From JACRLI01 sp035542815 (GTDB taxonomy: Bacteria > Eisenbacteria > RBG-16-71-46 > JACRLI01): a stretch of 13,360 bases of DNA. Made by a program: the position numbers and the translations under genes. Location: contig DATKKS010000044.1 in the NCBI GenBank assembly GCA_035542815.1, forward strand, positions 1-13,360, written 5' to 3'. This document shows positions 1 to 7,520 of the stretch, in pieces; positions within the stretch are counted from its first letter, which is position 1; every line of letters starts with the position of its first letter. Below the pieces are notes generated by a model. It ran no database searches and was not told the DNA's origin. It was given only the letters and a program-made list of their open reading frames with translations.

Positions 1-49
1 GCTCCGGTCTCCCACCCCAGGGATGCTCCACAATCCCTGGCGTGGGGAC

Positions 50-230
50 CGGGGTAGAGGCAGAGAGGCGCCAGACCTTACAAGTCCGAGCTGGCGTCCC
101 CGCGAGTTCAGCGCAGCGGCCGCGGGACAGAGCTGGCCCGGCACAACAGAAAGACCGGCGCTGGACCTATCGGGAGGGGTCCACTCCGAGACCTTCGGGA
201 ATCGGGGTAGAGGTAGGACGGCGCCGGTCC
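50..230. repeat. Imperfect direct repeat, two 28-base copies
   Basis: The 11-mer CGGGGTAGAGG occurs at 50-60 and again at 203-213. In both copies it is followed by a related 17-base tail containing GGCGCC. By eye about 22 of 28 positions match. The copies lie 153 bases apart in non-coding DNA. They could be protein-binding sites, remnants of a duplicated leader, or chance. Confidence 0.4.
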
Positions 231-265
231 TCTTTTCTCCGGCCTGCATTTCGGGTCTGGAGTCC

Positions 266-297
266 GCCGGGCGGGCACCTCTCTAGGCCCGTCCGGC
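266..297. repeat. Hairpin, 11-bp stem
   Basis: Arms GCCGGGCGGGC (266-276) and GCCCGTCCGGC (287-297) pair over 11 positions with one G-U wobble and a 10-base loop. No T-run follows on either strand, so it is not a classic intrinsic terminator. It may still mark the end of a transcript entering from the left edge, or a leader structure of the SDR gene. Confidence 0.4.
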
Positions 298-564
298 ATC
301 CTGTCCGGGGCCGTTGGCTCTTCCGGCTGGCACGTCGGGCGCGCGGGCGACAGAGTCCGGGCGCTCCCGGAAGAGCCGTCGGCCCCGGCATTTGCGTGGA
401 GCGCGCCCCATCGGGGCGCCCGCGCAGGCCTCTCGACCGGCGCTGCCACGCAGGCGGCGCCGGTTTCCGTTTGCGCGCCACCCCCACCCCACTACACTCC
501 TGCCGAACACTCCGGAGACTTCCGGCCCACGGCCGGTCCACCACCCACAGCAACGGGGGCAGCC

Positions 565-1332
565 ATGCGCTTCAAGGACCAGATCGCGTTCGTCACCGGT
601 GCGACCAGCGGAATCGGGCGGGCCACGGCCCTGGCGTTCGCCGCGGAGGGGGCGCACGTGGCGCTGGCGGGGCGGCGCGCCGCGCGCCTGGACGAGACCG
701 CCGCGGCGGTCCGGGCCCGGGGCGTCCGCGCGCTGCCGCTGGCGGGCGACGTGCGGGACCCGGAGGCGGCGCGGGCCTGGGTGGCCGCGGTGGAGCGGGA
801 TTTCGGTCGCCTGGACTACCTGGTGAACGCCGCCGGCGTGATCGGGCCGGGGGCGGTCTTCGACACTCCCCTGGAGGAATGGGACCGCCAGATGAACACC
901 AACGTGCGCGGGCTGTTCGCGCTCACCCAGGCCGCCGTGCCGCTGCTCCGCAAGGGACGCGCCGCCGCCGTGGTGTGCATCTCCTCGGTGACCAGCTATC
1001 GGGCGTACGCCAACCTGATGCCCTACTGCGTGAGCAAGGCGGCGGTGGACATGTTCGTGCGCTGCGCGGCGCTGGATCTGGCGCCTCACGGAATCCGGGT
1101 GAACGCCCTGAACCCGGGGGTGGTGCGCAGCGAGCTGCACACGGTGAGCGGCGCGGTGCCCGACTACCCGGCGTTCCTGGAGCGGAGCAAGAGCACCCAC
1201 CCGCTGGGGCGGGTCGGGGAGCCCGAGGACATCGCGGCCGCGGTGCTGTTCCTGTGCTCCAAGGAGGCCGGCTGGGTCACCGGCGCCACCCTGCCGATCG
1301 ACGGCGGGCGGGGGCTGCTCTCGGCGCGGTAG
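565..1332 (+). CDS. SDR-family NAD(P)-dependent oxidoreductase
   Basis: A cytoplasmic classical short-chain dehydrogenase/reductase of 255 aa, the usual length. The Rossmann cofactor motif TGATSGIG is at residues 11-18, an acidic residue follows the fourth strand (D62), and NAAG is at 88-91. The catalytic set is N113, S141, Y154 and K158 (YxxxK as YCVSK). NPG at 183-185 and a C-terminal DGG complete the fold. R37-R38 after the second strand hints at NADPH preference, as in FabG-like enzymes, but this is inference. The substrate cannot be told from sequence. The gene stands alone, is followed by a hairpin and a new promoter, and is probably unrelated to the exosortase operon downstream. Start: ATG with a weak G-rich ribosome site. 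Confidence 0.93.
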   Translation: MRFKDQIAFVTGATSGIGRATALAFAAEGAHVALAGRRAARLDETAAAVRARGVRALPLAGDVRDPEAARAWVAAVERDFGRLDYLVNAAGVIGPGAVFDTPLEEWDRQMNTNVRGLFALTQAAVPLLRKGRAAAVVCISSVTSYRAYANLMPYCVSKAAVDMFVRCAALDLAPHGIRVNALNPGVVRSELHTVSGAVPDYPAFLERSKSTHPLGRVGEPEDIAAAVLFLCSKEAGWVTGATLPIDGGRGLLSAR

Positions 1333-1354
1333 CGGCGAGCGCCGTTGGGCGAGG

Positions 1355-1380
1355 CGGAGCCGCGTCCGGCGGCGGCTCCG
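1355..1380 (+). terminator. Terminator-like hairpin after the SDR gene
   Basis: CGGAGCCGC (1355-1363) and CGC-rich arm GCGGCTCCG (1372-1380) form a perfect 9-bp stem with an 8-base loop, 22 bases after the SDR stop codon. No T-run follows, so it is a weak intrinsic terminator or a stabilising 3' hairpin. It sits directly before the next promoter. Confidence 0.5.
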
Positions 1381-1404
1381 GCCCGCGAGGCCCGCTCCAC
1401 CGGG

Positions 1405-1433
1405 TTGACATTAGGCTCTAAGTGCACTATATT
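1405..1433 (+). promoter_or_regulatory. Sigma-70-type promoter for the kinase-exosortase operon
   Basis: TTGACA at 1405-1410, a 17-base spacer and TATATT at 1428-1433 give a perfect -35, optimal spacing and a 5/6 -10. This is the most AT-rich patch in the first 6 kb. The predicted start near 1440 leaves a leader of about 210 bases before the kinase ATG at 1652. The spacer holds TTAG-N3-CTAA, and a dyad overlaps the -10. Confidence 0.7.
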
Positions 1434-1443
1434 TCAATGCACT
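1421..1443. promoter_or_regulatory. Possible operator overlapping the -10
   Basis: AGTGCA (1421-1426) and TGCACT (1438-1443) form an inverted repeat around the -10 box. The left half extends into the 8-base palindrome AGTGCACT (1421-1428), so TGCACT is also repeated directly with a 15-base period. The position would suit a repressor blocking the promoter. No regulator is identified. Confidence 0.4.
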
Positions 1444-1651
1444 CTCGATGTTCTTGCCTCGATAGAGCCTGCCATTCGTCCGGTTGCCCCTGACCGGGCC
1501 GCCGGCGTTGACTGGGACGTCCCGTGGTGCCCTGCCGGCCTCGCGGACCGGAGGGCGCCGGCCGACCCCCGCGCTGGGAACTGCCGGGAGACCCGGCCCA
1601 AGCAGCCCAGGTGCGCGTGCAGCCCCCCCGGTACCATGTGGAGTGCCGCCC

Positions 1652-3238
1652 ATGGATCGGCATGACCCGGCAGCGCCGCATCCGTCCCCGGCGGACCCGA
1701 TCCGCTCGCGGATGCCGGCCCTCGCGCTGGGACTGAGGCTCCTGACCCTGGCCGTGGTGGCGGCTTCGGGCGCCTTCCTTCCGGCGTCCGACGCGCAGCG
1801 CGACCAACTGCTCCTCGGCGTCCTCGCCGGGGCCGCGGTCGGCTTCGCCCAGTTCTTCCTCCCTGCCGGCAGCCGGTTCCCGCGCGCCGCGTTCGTGGTG
1901 GCGCACGCGGGCGTCTGGACCTGCCTCACCCATGCCACCTGCGGATCGCACACGCCGCTGTTCGTGGGTTACCTGTTGGAACCGCTGCTCTCCGGGGCGG
2001 CCTTGGGCCGGCGGGGCTGCACCCTGGCGGGGGCCACCGGGGCGGCCGCCTACGTGGCGCACGCCGCGCTGCTGGATCGGCCGGCGGATCCGGGGGCGTG
2101 GGCCGCGGTGGTGGGCTTCATCGCGGTGAGCACCCTGCTGACGTGGTTCCTGATCGAGGTCCTGGAGCGGCAGAGCCTGGGGCTGCGCGCCTCCCACGCG
2201 GCGCTCTCGGCCCGCGCCGACAGCCTGGTGGAGGAGCTGCGCCTGCTGGGGGACTACCTCGGGGGCGCGCTGGTGCGGCTGGACGGGGTGGGCCGCGTGG
2301 CCGGCCTGAACGCGGCCGGGGCCGCGCTGCTCGGGGTCCAGGCGGATGCGGTCCGCGGCCGGGCCTGGCAGGAGGTGCTGCGCCCGACCCCCGACGGCGC
2401 CCGCGCCATCACCCGCACGCTGGCGGAGGGCGAGCCGCAGCGCGGCCTGTCCATGCTGCTGCGGACGGCCTCGGGGCGCTGGGTCGGCGTCACCGCCGAG
2501 ATCTGGCTGAGTCCGTCGCCGGAGGGGCGGCAGGTGTTCCTGCTGCTGGAGCCCCGGGCCCGGGACCGCGCGCCCGAGGAGCCGCTGCGGCGCCTGGGGG
2601 AGGCCGCCGCGTGCGTGGCCCACCAGATCAAGAACTCCATCCACGCGCTGATGGGCATGGCCCGGGGGCTGCTCGAAGACGCCCGCGTCGGCCCGGCGGC
2701 GGAGGCCAAGGCGGAGCAGTACCTGGGGGCGCTGCGCACCCTCAGCGGCCTGGCGGACGACGTGCTCGCGATGGCCGGGAGTTCCGGGCCCCCGCGGGAG
2801 CCGGTGCCGCTGCGCGAGACCCTGAACTCGGCGCTGCTGCTGTTGAGCCCCGCGGGCTGCCAGGTCCGGATGCCCGCCGTGGACCGCCAGCTGTGCGTGG
2901 AGACCAACCGCGGGCTGCTGATCCACGCGCTGTTCAACCTGCTCGACAACGCCTGCCGCGCGACTCCGCCCGGCGGCACGGTGGAGATCCGCGCGCAGGC
3001 CGGGGAGTCCCGGGTGGTGCTGGAGATCCTGGACGGCGGCCCGGGGCTGCCGTCCGAGCTGGCCGGAGCGGCTGGGCCGGTGCGGTCGGAGGGGGGCCAC
3101 GGCTATGGGCTGCTGGCGGCCCGGCGCTTCCTGGACGCCGCCGGCGGGAACCTGTCGCTCGGGCGCGGGCCCGCCGGAGGCACGCTGTGCCGGCTGGAAC
3201 TCCCCGCGAGCCGGGCCCCACAGGAGGTCCTCGCGTAG
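1652..3238 (+). CDS. Membrane PAS-domain sensor histidine kinase
   Basis: A 528-aa sensor kinase. About six hydrophobic segments span residues 24-170, followed by a short helical linker (172-198), a PAS-like domain (about 199-302), the H-box VAHQIKNSIHAL with phospho-acceptor H324, and a HATPase_c domain with N-box NLLDNA (429-434), G1 DGGPG (461-465) and G2 GGHGYG (481-486). The H-box and ATPase resemble NtrB/AtoS-type kinases that partner sigma-54 activators. The response regulator follows 8 bases later, so they form a pair. ATG 1652 is chosen because GGAG at 1640-1643 lies 8 bases upstream; an in-frame ATG at 1712 is an alternative. Its role resembles PrsK of PEP-CTERM systems, but a six-helix plus PAS sensor differs from the GAF-containing PrsK layout that I know. 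The signal is unknown. Confidence 0.88.
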   Translation: MDRHDPAAPHPSPADPIRSRMPALALGLRLLTLAVVAASGAFLPASDAQRDQLLLGVLAGAAVGFAQFFLPAGSRFPRAAFVVAHAGVWTCLTHATCGSHTPLFVGYLLEPLLSGAALGRRGCTLAGATGAAAYVAHAALLDRPADPGAWAAVVGFIAVSTLLTWFLIEVLERQSLGLRASHAALSARADSLVEELRLLGDYLGGALVRLDGVGRVAGLNAAGAALLGVQADAVRGRAWQEVLRPTPDGARAITRTLAEGEPQRGLSMLLRTASGRWVGVTAEIWLSPSPEGRQVFLLLEPRARDRAPEEPLRRLGEAAACVAHQIKNSIHALMGMARGLLEDARVGPAAEAKAEQYLGALRTLSGLADDVLAMAGSSGPPREPVPLRETLNSALLLLSPAGCQVRMPAVDRQLCVETNRGLLIHALFNLLDNACRATPPGGTVEIRAQAGESRVVLEILDGGPGLPSELAGAAGPVRSEGGHGYGLLAARRFLDAAGGNLSLGRGPAGGTLCRLELPASRAPQEVLA

Positions 3239-3246
3239 GGGGAGCC

Positions 3247-4644
3247 ATGCGAATCCTGGCCGTGGAGGACGATCCCCAGGCCCTCGAGTACGTGAGCGAC
3301 GTCCTGGGCCGCGACCACTCGGTGCTGGGCTGCGCCGGCGGGAGGGAGGCGCTGGACGCGCTGGCCCGAGAGCCCTTCGATCTGGTGCTGACGGACCTGT
3401 CCATGGCGCCGCCCGACGGCTTCGAGGTGCTGCGGGCGGTGCAGATGATGTCGCCCCCGCCGCCGGTGGTCGTCCTGACCGCCAGCAACACCGCGGAAGC
3501 CGCCCTTCAGGCGCTGCGGCTGGGGGCGCGCGACTACCTGGTCAAGCCGCTGCTCCCGGAACAGGTGCGCGCGGCCGTGGCGGGCTTCGCCGCCGAGTGC
3601 GCGGCCGCGGCGGGGGCGGTCCGCTCCTACGGGCTGGCCGGGAGTTCGCCGGCAATCGAGAAGGTGCGCCGGCTGATCCCGGCCCTCAGCGCCAGCCGCG
3701 AGGCGGTGCTGATCCTGGGCGAGACCGGCACCGGCAAGGAAGTGCTGGCCCGGGCGCTCCACGGGCACGGCCCGAACCGCCGCGGCCCGTTCGTCGCGCA
3801 CAACATGGCCGCCACCCCCGCGGAGCTGGCCGAGAGCGTCTTCTTCGGCCACGTGCGCGGGGCCTTCAGCGGGGCCTCGGCCGACTGCCCCGGCCTGTTC
3901 GAACTCGCGGACGGCGGCGCGCTGTTCCTGGACGAGGTGGACAGCTTCCCGCTGGGGCTGCAGGCCAAGCTCCTCCGGGCGCTGGAGAGCGGGCGGGTGC
4001 AGCGCCTGGGCTCGGCCCAGGAGCGCGCGGCGGACGCCCGCGTGATCGCGGCGAGCGCCACCGACCTGGGGGCGATGGTGGCCGCCGGGGCGTTCCGGGC
4101 CGACCTGTTCTATCGCCTGCGCCAGCTGGAGGTGGTGCTGCCGCCGCTGCGCGAGCGGCCCGAGGACATCCCCCCGCTGGTGGACCAGTTCCTGGACGAG
4201 ATCGGGGCGCAACTGGGCCGCCGGCCGGGCGTGTCCCCGGCGGCCATGAAGATCCTGCAGGCCCACTCCTGGCCGGGGAACTGCCGGGAGCTGCGCAACG
4301 CCATCCGCAGCGCGGTGGTCCTGGCGGGGGAGGGCTCCATCCTGCCGGGCCACCTGCCCCGGGACTTGGAGCGCCGCGCGGGCCCGCCCGCGCCCACCAC
4401 CGGCACCAGCCTGCGGGAGGTCGAGCGCGACCACATCCGCCGGATGCTGGAGCGCGCCGGCGGCAACCTCAGCCGCGCGGCCCGGCTCCTGGGCATTGAC
4501 CGGGGCACGCTGACCCGCAGGCTCCGGTCGCTGGGGCTGGGCCACCGGCCTGGTGCGGAACCGGGCGCCGGCGGCGCCGCCTCGGGCGGGGCACCGGAGG
4601 GACAGGGCCGTGGCCGCACGGATGAAGCCGAACGCCGCGCCTAG
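3247..4644 (+). CDS. Sigma-54-dependent response regulator (NtrC family, PrsR-like)
   Basis: A 465-aa cytoplasmic activator with the full NtrC layout. The receiver domain spans 1-115 (acidic D8/D9, phospho-acceptor D50, T78, K100). The AAA+ domain spans about 130-360 (Walker A GETGTGKE 158-165, Walker B ALFLDE 225-230, arginine-finger region FRADLFYRL 283-291). A Fis-type helix-turn-helix lies at about 405-427. The sigma-54-contact loop reads GAFSGA (205-210) instead of GAFTGA, a conservative Thr-to-Ser change. A Gly/Ala-rich tail of about 35 residues overlaps the exosortase start. SD GGGGGAG lies just before the ATG. It sits between its kinase and an exosortase, matching the known PrsK/PrsR-exosortase arrangement, so it probably drives sigma-54 promoters of sorted proteins. 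Its targets are inferred. Confidence 0.92.
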   Translation: MRILAVEDDPQALEYVSDVLGRDHSVLGCAGGREALDALAREPFDLVLTDLSMAPPDGFEVLRAVQMMSPPPPVVVLTASNTAEAALQALRLGARDYLVKPLLPEQVRAAVAGFAAECAAAAGAVRSYGLAGSSPAIEKVRRLIPALSASREAVLILGETGTGKEVLARALHGHGPNRRGPFVAHNMAATPAELAESVFFGHVRGAFSGASADCPGLFELADGGALFLDEVDSFPLGLQAKLLRALESGRVQRLGSAQERAADARVIAASATDLGAMVAAGAFRADLFYRLRQLEVVLPPLRERPEDIPPLVDQFLDEIGAQLGRRPGVSPAAMKILQAHSWPGNCRELRNAIRSAVVLAGEGSILPGHLPRDLERRAGPPAPTTGTSLREVERDHIRRMLERAGGNLSRAARLLGIDRGTLTRRLRSLGLGHRPGAEPGAGGAASGGAPEGQGRGRTDEAERRA

Positions 4645-5170
4645 GGCCCCGCTGCCGGCGCACCCTTCGCCGCTGGTTCATCAGAGCACCCGGTTCGTGC
4701 TCCGCTTCCTGATCGCGTGGGCGGTCCTGAGCGCCGGGGACTTCTGGGCGCGCGGGGTCAACGCCGGCCTCGACCGGGCGCTGGCGGGTCTGTTGGGCCG
4801 CACCCTCCCGTTCCTCGGGGTGCCCAGCAACGTGCAGGGCGACACGGTGGCCTTCACCGGCGGCGCCCTGCAGATCGGGGACCCCTGCAACGGCCTGCAG
4901 CTCCTGGAGGTGTTGCTCGCCTGGCTGTGGGCCTGCCCGGCCACCTGGACCAGCCGCGGGCGGGCCCTGCTGTGGATGGTCCCGGCGCTGGCCGGGCTCA
5001 ACCTGGTGCGCCTGTACTCCCTGGTGCCGCTCACGATCCTGCGCCCGGAGGCGGTCGAGCCCGTGCACCAGTACGTCTGGCAGGTGGGCATGATCGGGGC
5101 GGTCCTGGCCATGGGGCTGCTGTGGATGCTGAAGGACGGCGGGCATGCGCTGGGTCGCGGCCGCGGCTAG
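4610..5170 (+). CDS. Exosortase/archaeosortase family protein, XrtH-like
   Basis: An integral-membrane Cys transpeptidase/protease thought to cut C-terminal sorting signals of exported proteins. The 186-aa product has several membrane helices and the exosortase triad: Cys93 in DPCNG (91-95), Arg134 in NLVR (131-134), and His153 in VHQYVWQ (152-158). Its short length and the NLVRxxSL and HxYxWQ surroundings resemble exosortase H, whose substrates carry IPTLxxWG-type signals. Two minus-strand genes at 6852 and 7521 encode PWG-type tails. I start it at GTG 4610 because GGAGG (4596-4600) lies 9 bases upstream; ATG 4622 is the alternative. It overlaps the regulator gene by 35 bases and the next gene by 26, which suggests translational coupling. 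Confidence 0.85.
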   Translation: MAARMKPNAAPRAPLPAHPSPLVHQSTRFVLRFLIAWAVLSAGDFWARGVNAGLDRALAGLLGRTLPFLGVPSNVQGDTVAFTGGALQIGDPCNGLQLLEVLLAWLWACPATWTSRGRALLWMVPALAGLNLVRLYSLVPLTILRPEAVEPVHQYVWQVGMIGAVLAMGLLWMLKDGGHALGRGRG

Positions 5171-5687
5171 GTTCGCGGTGGCCTCCGCGGCCACCTACGC
5201 GCTGCTGAGCGTGGGGCGCTCGCTGTACCTCGGGCTGCTGTGCCTGGTCGCGACCCCGGTGCTGCAGTTCCTGTCGGGGCTTCCGCACACGCTCTCCTGC
5301 ACCGCCGGCTCGGTGGTCCTGGCCCGCGCCCACGACGGCCGGGTGCCGCTGGGGGAGCTGCCCTTCCTGATCGCCGAATGGTCGATCTACCTGGGGCTGT
5401 GCGCGGCCTCGTGGCGGGCCTCCGCGGCTCGCCCGGTCCGGGTGGTGGGAGGCCTGGGGGTGCTGCTGTTCATGCAGTGGCTGACGCTGCTCACCACCGC
5501 GATGCTGCTCTCCTGGCGCCGGGGGATGCCGGGCCTGAGCCTGGTGGAGAGCGTGCACGTGGTCGCCCTGGGGGTCCAGCGCGTGGCGCCGGTGGCGCTG
5601 TGGTGGCTGCAGTTCGCCGCGGAGGCCATCCCCTGGCCCACGCTCAGCCACCGGGAGCGGCGGGCCCTGCTCCGGAGGAGCCGCTAG
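5145..5687 (+). CDS. Exosortase-associated four-helix membrane protein, unknown function
   Basis: I do not recognise a family by motif. The 180-aa product is strongly hydrophobic, with segments at about 6-43 (one or two helices), 72-91, 99-123 and 137-158, and a basic C-terminal tail. It has two cysteines (33, 52) and no obvious catalytic motif. It overlaps the end of the exosortase gene by 26 bases, and AAGGA (5132-5136) lies 8 bases before its ATG, so the two are surely co-expressed. Exosortase H genes are often next to a small membrane protein, and this is the natural candidate for that partner. It could be a chaperone, a scaffold, or an acceptor-linking factor. It ends 10 bases from the convergent DUF1573 stop. 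Confidence 0.75.
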   Translation: MRWVAAAARFAVASAATYALLSVGRSLYLGLLCLVATPVLQFLSGLPHTLSCTAGSVVLARAHDGRVPLGELPFLIAEWSIYLGLCAASWRASAARPVRVVGGLGVLLFMQWLTLLTTAMLLSWRRGMPGLSLVESVHVVALGVQRVAPVALWWLQFAAEAIPWPTLSHRERRALLRRSR

Positions 5688-5697
5688 GCCCGGCGGT

Positions 5698-6813
5698 CTA
5701 GAAGACCCCGCCGGTCACGGGCACTTCGAGCGTCGGGCAATCCCGGTGGGTGGTCCGGATGCGGATCCGGCCGGCGAACCGGCCGGGCCTGAGAAGCTCC
5801 GGCCGCACGCACACCGAGATCTCGCAGCTCCGGTCCCCCGGGGCGGGCTGCACCACGCTCACCCGCAGGAACGGCAGATCGCTCGACGCCCCGAGGACCC
5901 GGAAGCTGTCCGCGTCGGCCCGCACCAGGATCAGGCGCTCGAGGCCGGGCGCGCCGGGGCCCGGACGGATCGGGATCCGCCCCAGCTCCAGGGTGCCGGG
6001 ATACGCGCGCACCGGCGCGTGGGTGTCGAGGATGACCGGCAGGGTGATCTCCGGCAGCCGGGGGTTCCCGGTGGCCACGGTGATGAGCGTGGAGATGCCG
6101 GCGCTGCGGGCCCCGGGCGCGGGCTCCACGGCCAGCACGTACCGCCTGCCCTCCTCCACCACCCGGATCGTGGCCCGCACGCCCTCAGGCTGAGGCGCCG
6201 CCAGCGAGGGGCGGAGCGGCACGTCGTCCAGGTTCACCAGCGTGACCTCGCCCACGCCGGGCTTGCCCCGGACGAAGGGAATCACGATTCCGGGGGCCGG
6301 CAGCACGTCCACCCGCGGCTGGACGTCCGCCTTGAGGCACAGCGTGCGCGTGCCCTGCCTGGGGTCGTCCAGGAACACGTCCGCGCGCTCCACCACCCGC
6401 CCGCGCAGGCGCTGGGTGTTCACCTTGAGCTGGACGAGACCCTCCTGCCCGGGAGGGATCAGGGCGGCGAACTCGCCGACCGTGCAGCCTCAGCCGGGTT
6501 TGACCTTGCGGATGTGGAGCGCGGCCCGGCCGGTGTTGAGGACTTTGAAGGCGTGGATCAGCGGATCGCCGGCCTTCAGGCGGCCGGCGTCGTACACGGT
6601 GTCCGGGACCACCGCCCGGGGCGCGGGGGCGGGTGGAGCGCAGGCCGGCCCGGTGCCGCTCCAGCCGAGGAGGAGCGCCAGGCCCAGCGGCAGCCACGCG
6701 GCGGCCCCGCCCGTGCGCGGGGAAACGGGGGCGGCGGGGGCCGCGGCCCGGCGACCCCGACTTCGGCAGCGCGCCGTGCGCCACCTGCTCGGGCCCGCCA
6801 GCCGCGCGGCCAC
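5698..6813 (-). CDS. DUF1573-domain exported protein with in-frame UGA (candidate selenoprotein)
   Basis: One reading frame runs from about 6813 to 5698, broken only by a UGA at 6492-6490 (residue 108 of 371). Upstream is a basic N-terminus, a hydrophobic signal segment (about 37-51) and a DUF1573 start (VYDAGRLKAGDPLIHAFKVL, then NTG and IRKVKPG). Downstream, GCTVGEFAALIPPGQEG continues the same domain. The family normally reads PGCGCT here, so the UGA replaces the first Cys and gives PG-UGA-GCT. A SECIS-like hairpin follows. The rest (about 150-371) looks like further beta-sandwich modules. The start is uncertain: GTG 6813 and TTG 6843 both lack a good ribosome site but closely follow the stop of the upstream gene. 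If UGA is not read as Sec, this is a pseudogene or carries a sequencing error. Confidence 0.7.
6453..6492 (-). promoter_or_regulatory. SECIS-like hairpin next to the UGA codon
   Basis: With U of the UGA as position 1, GG (12-13), bulged U14 and CGGCG (15-19) pair with CGCCG (24-28) and CC (29-30) around the loop AGUU (20-23). CA/UG (9-10 with 32-33, C-C mismatch between) and GAGG/CCUC (2-5 with 37-40) extend the stem. The 16 nt between UGA and loop, the bulged U on the 5' side and a G in the loop match the known bacterial (fdhF-type) SECIS pattern. GC-rich coding DNA forms stems by chance, so a fold and conservation test is needed. Confidence 0.5.
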
Positions 6814-6851
6814 CCGCCGCCAGCTGCTCGGGTTCCTGATCAATCCGGCGT

Positions 6852-7424
6852 TCAAGCCGAGGCCGAGTTCCTCCGGCCGATCACCACCAGGCCGGCGCCC
6901 ACCAGGACCACCGCCAGCACGCCCAGGCCCCACGGGCTGGCCGCGGGCACCTTCAGATCGCACGTGCAGGAGGGCCAGAACAGCCACACGCACCTGCAAT
7001 TGGGAGTGTACTCAGGGTCACAGGTGATGCTGCAGCTGCCGAACACGCACGACACCGTGCACGACCCGCCGGCAATCCCGCCGACGTCGGTCGGCGTGGC
7101 GGTCCGCGGCGCCCGCTCGGCAAACGCCTGCACCCGACCCAGCTCCAGCGGAGTGAGCCCGGACTGGGCGTCCCCGAGCCGGGACAGCGCCGCCAGGTAC
7201 GCACCGTGGTCGTTGCGCACCGCGGCGTCGTGCGTCGCGAACAGCGCGCTCAGGTACTTGTCGGCGGCGGGCGTCTGGAGCTTGCTCACCGTCTCGACCA
7301 GCGCCCTGAAGTTCATCTCCTGCTCCGGCGAGACGCGCAGAGTGGCGATGCCGCAGAGGGCCGGGCCGGCGCTGATCAGGCACGCCAGGCCTACCAGCAT
7401 GATGAAAGTTAGGGTTCTACGCAT
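6852..7424 (-). CDS. Secreted Cys-rich protein with VPAxxPWG C-terminal sorting signal (first of pair)
   Basis: A 190-aa protein of unknown function. It has a Sec signal peptide (about 1-26), an alpha-helical region (30-108), a Cys-rich segment with eight cysteines (122, 126, 131, 135, 143, 145, 153, 155), and a C-terminal tripartite tail: VPAASPWGLG (159-168), a hydrophobic helix (about 166-183) and GRR. The tail resembles IPTLxxWG-CTERM signals cut by exosortase H, but with V-P-A and P-W-G in place of I-P-T-L and E-W-G. A close match ends the neighbouring protein at 7521. It is expected to be exported, cut at or near VPA by the exosortase at 4610 and released or attached at the surface. AGGAG (7437-7433) lies 8 bases before the ATG. 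It is probably co-transcribed with the 7892 gene and DUF1573. Confidence 0.82.
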   Translation of the reverse strand: MRRTLTFIMLVGLACLISAGPALCGIATLRVSPEQEMNFRALVETVSKLQTPAADKYLSALFATHDAAVRNDHGAYLAALSRLGDAQSGLTPLELGRVQAFAERAPRTATPTDVGGIAGGSCTVSCVFGSCSITCDPEYTPNCRCVWLFWPSCTCDLKVPAASPWGLGVLAVVLVGAGLVVIGRRNSASA

Positions 7425-7520
7425 GGGATGCTCTCCTTTTCTGCCAGCGGCGGCTCCGGCGCGGAGGGGTCGAGGACCACCGAGGCCGCCACGGGTTGGG
7501 TTGTGCGAGGCTGCTCTGCG

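Larger units (their letters stand above)
1..564. other. Intergenic region without a recognisable gene
   Basis: No reading frame here gives a protein that I recognise. The open frames on both strands are Arg/Pro/Gly-rich, as expected for random GC-rich DNA, and lack a convincing start. The stretch contains an imperfect direct repeat (50-77 and 203-230) and a strong hairpin (266-297). It probably includes the leader of the SDR gene at 565. I found no convincing -35/-10 pair. The SDR start has only a weak G-rich ribosome site just upstream. Confidence 0.6.

Noticed and set aside
42..1421. Long plus-strand open frame of 459 codons over the SDR gene
   Set aside because: Arg/Gly/Ala-rich shadow in GC-rich DNA; the SDR in another frame has all family motifs.
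5698..6423. Separate gene starting at GTG 6423 for the C-terminal half of DUF1573
   Set aside because: That start lies inside the DUF1573 domain with no signal peptide or ribosome site; the coding similarity continues upstream through the UGA in the same frame.
5698..6813. Frameshift as the cause of the split DUF1573 gene
   Set aside because: Both halves are in the same frame and no residues are missing at the junction; only one codon differs from the family pattern.
6730..6900. Possible small plus-strand gene containing LLGFLINPAF opposite the DUF1573 start
   Set aside because: It has no start with a ribosome site, overlaps two minus-strand genes and matches nothing I recognise.
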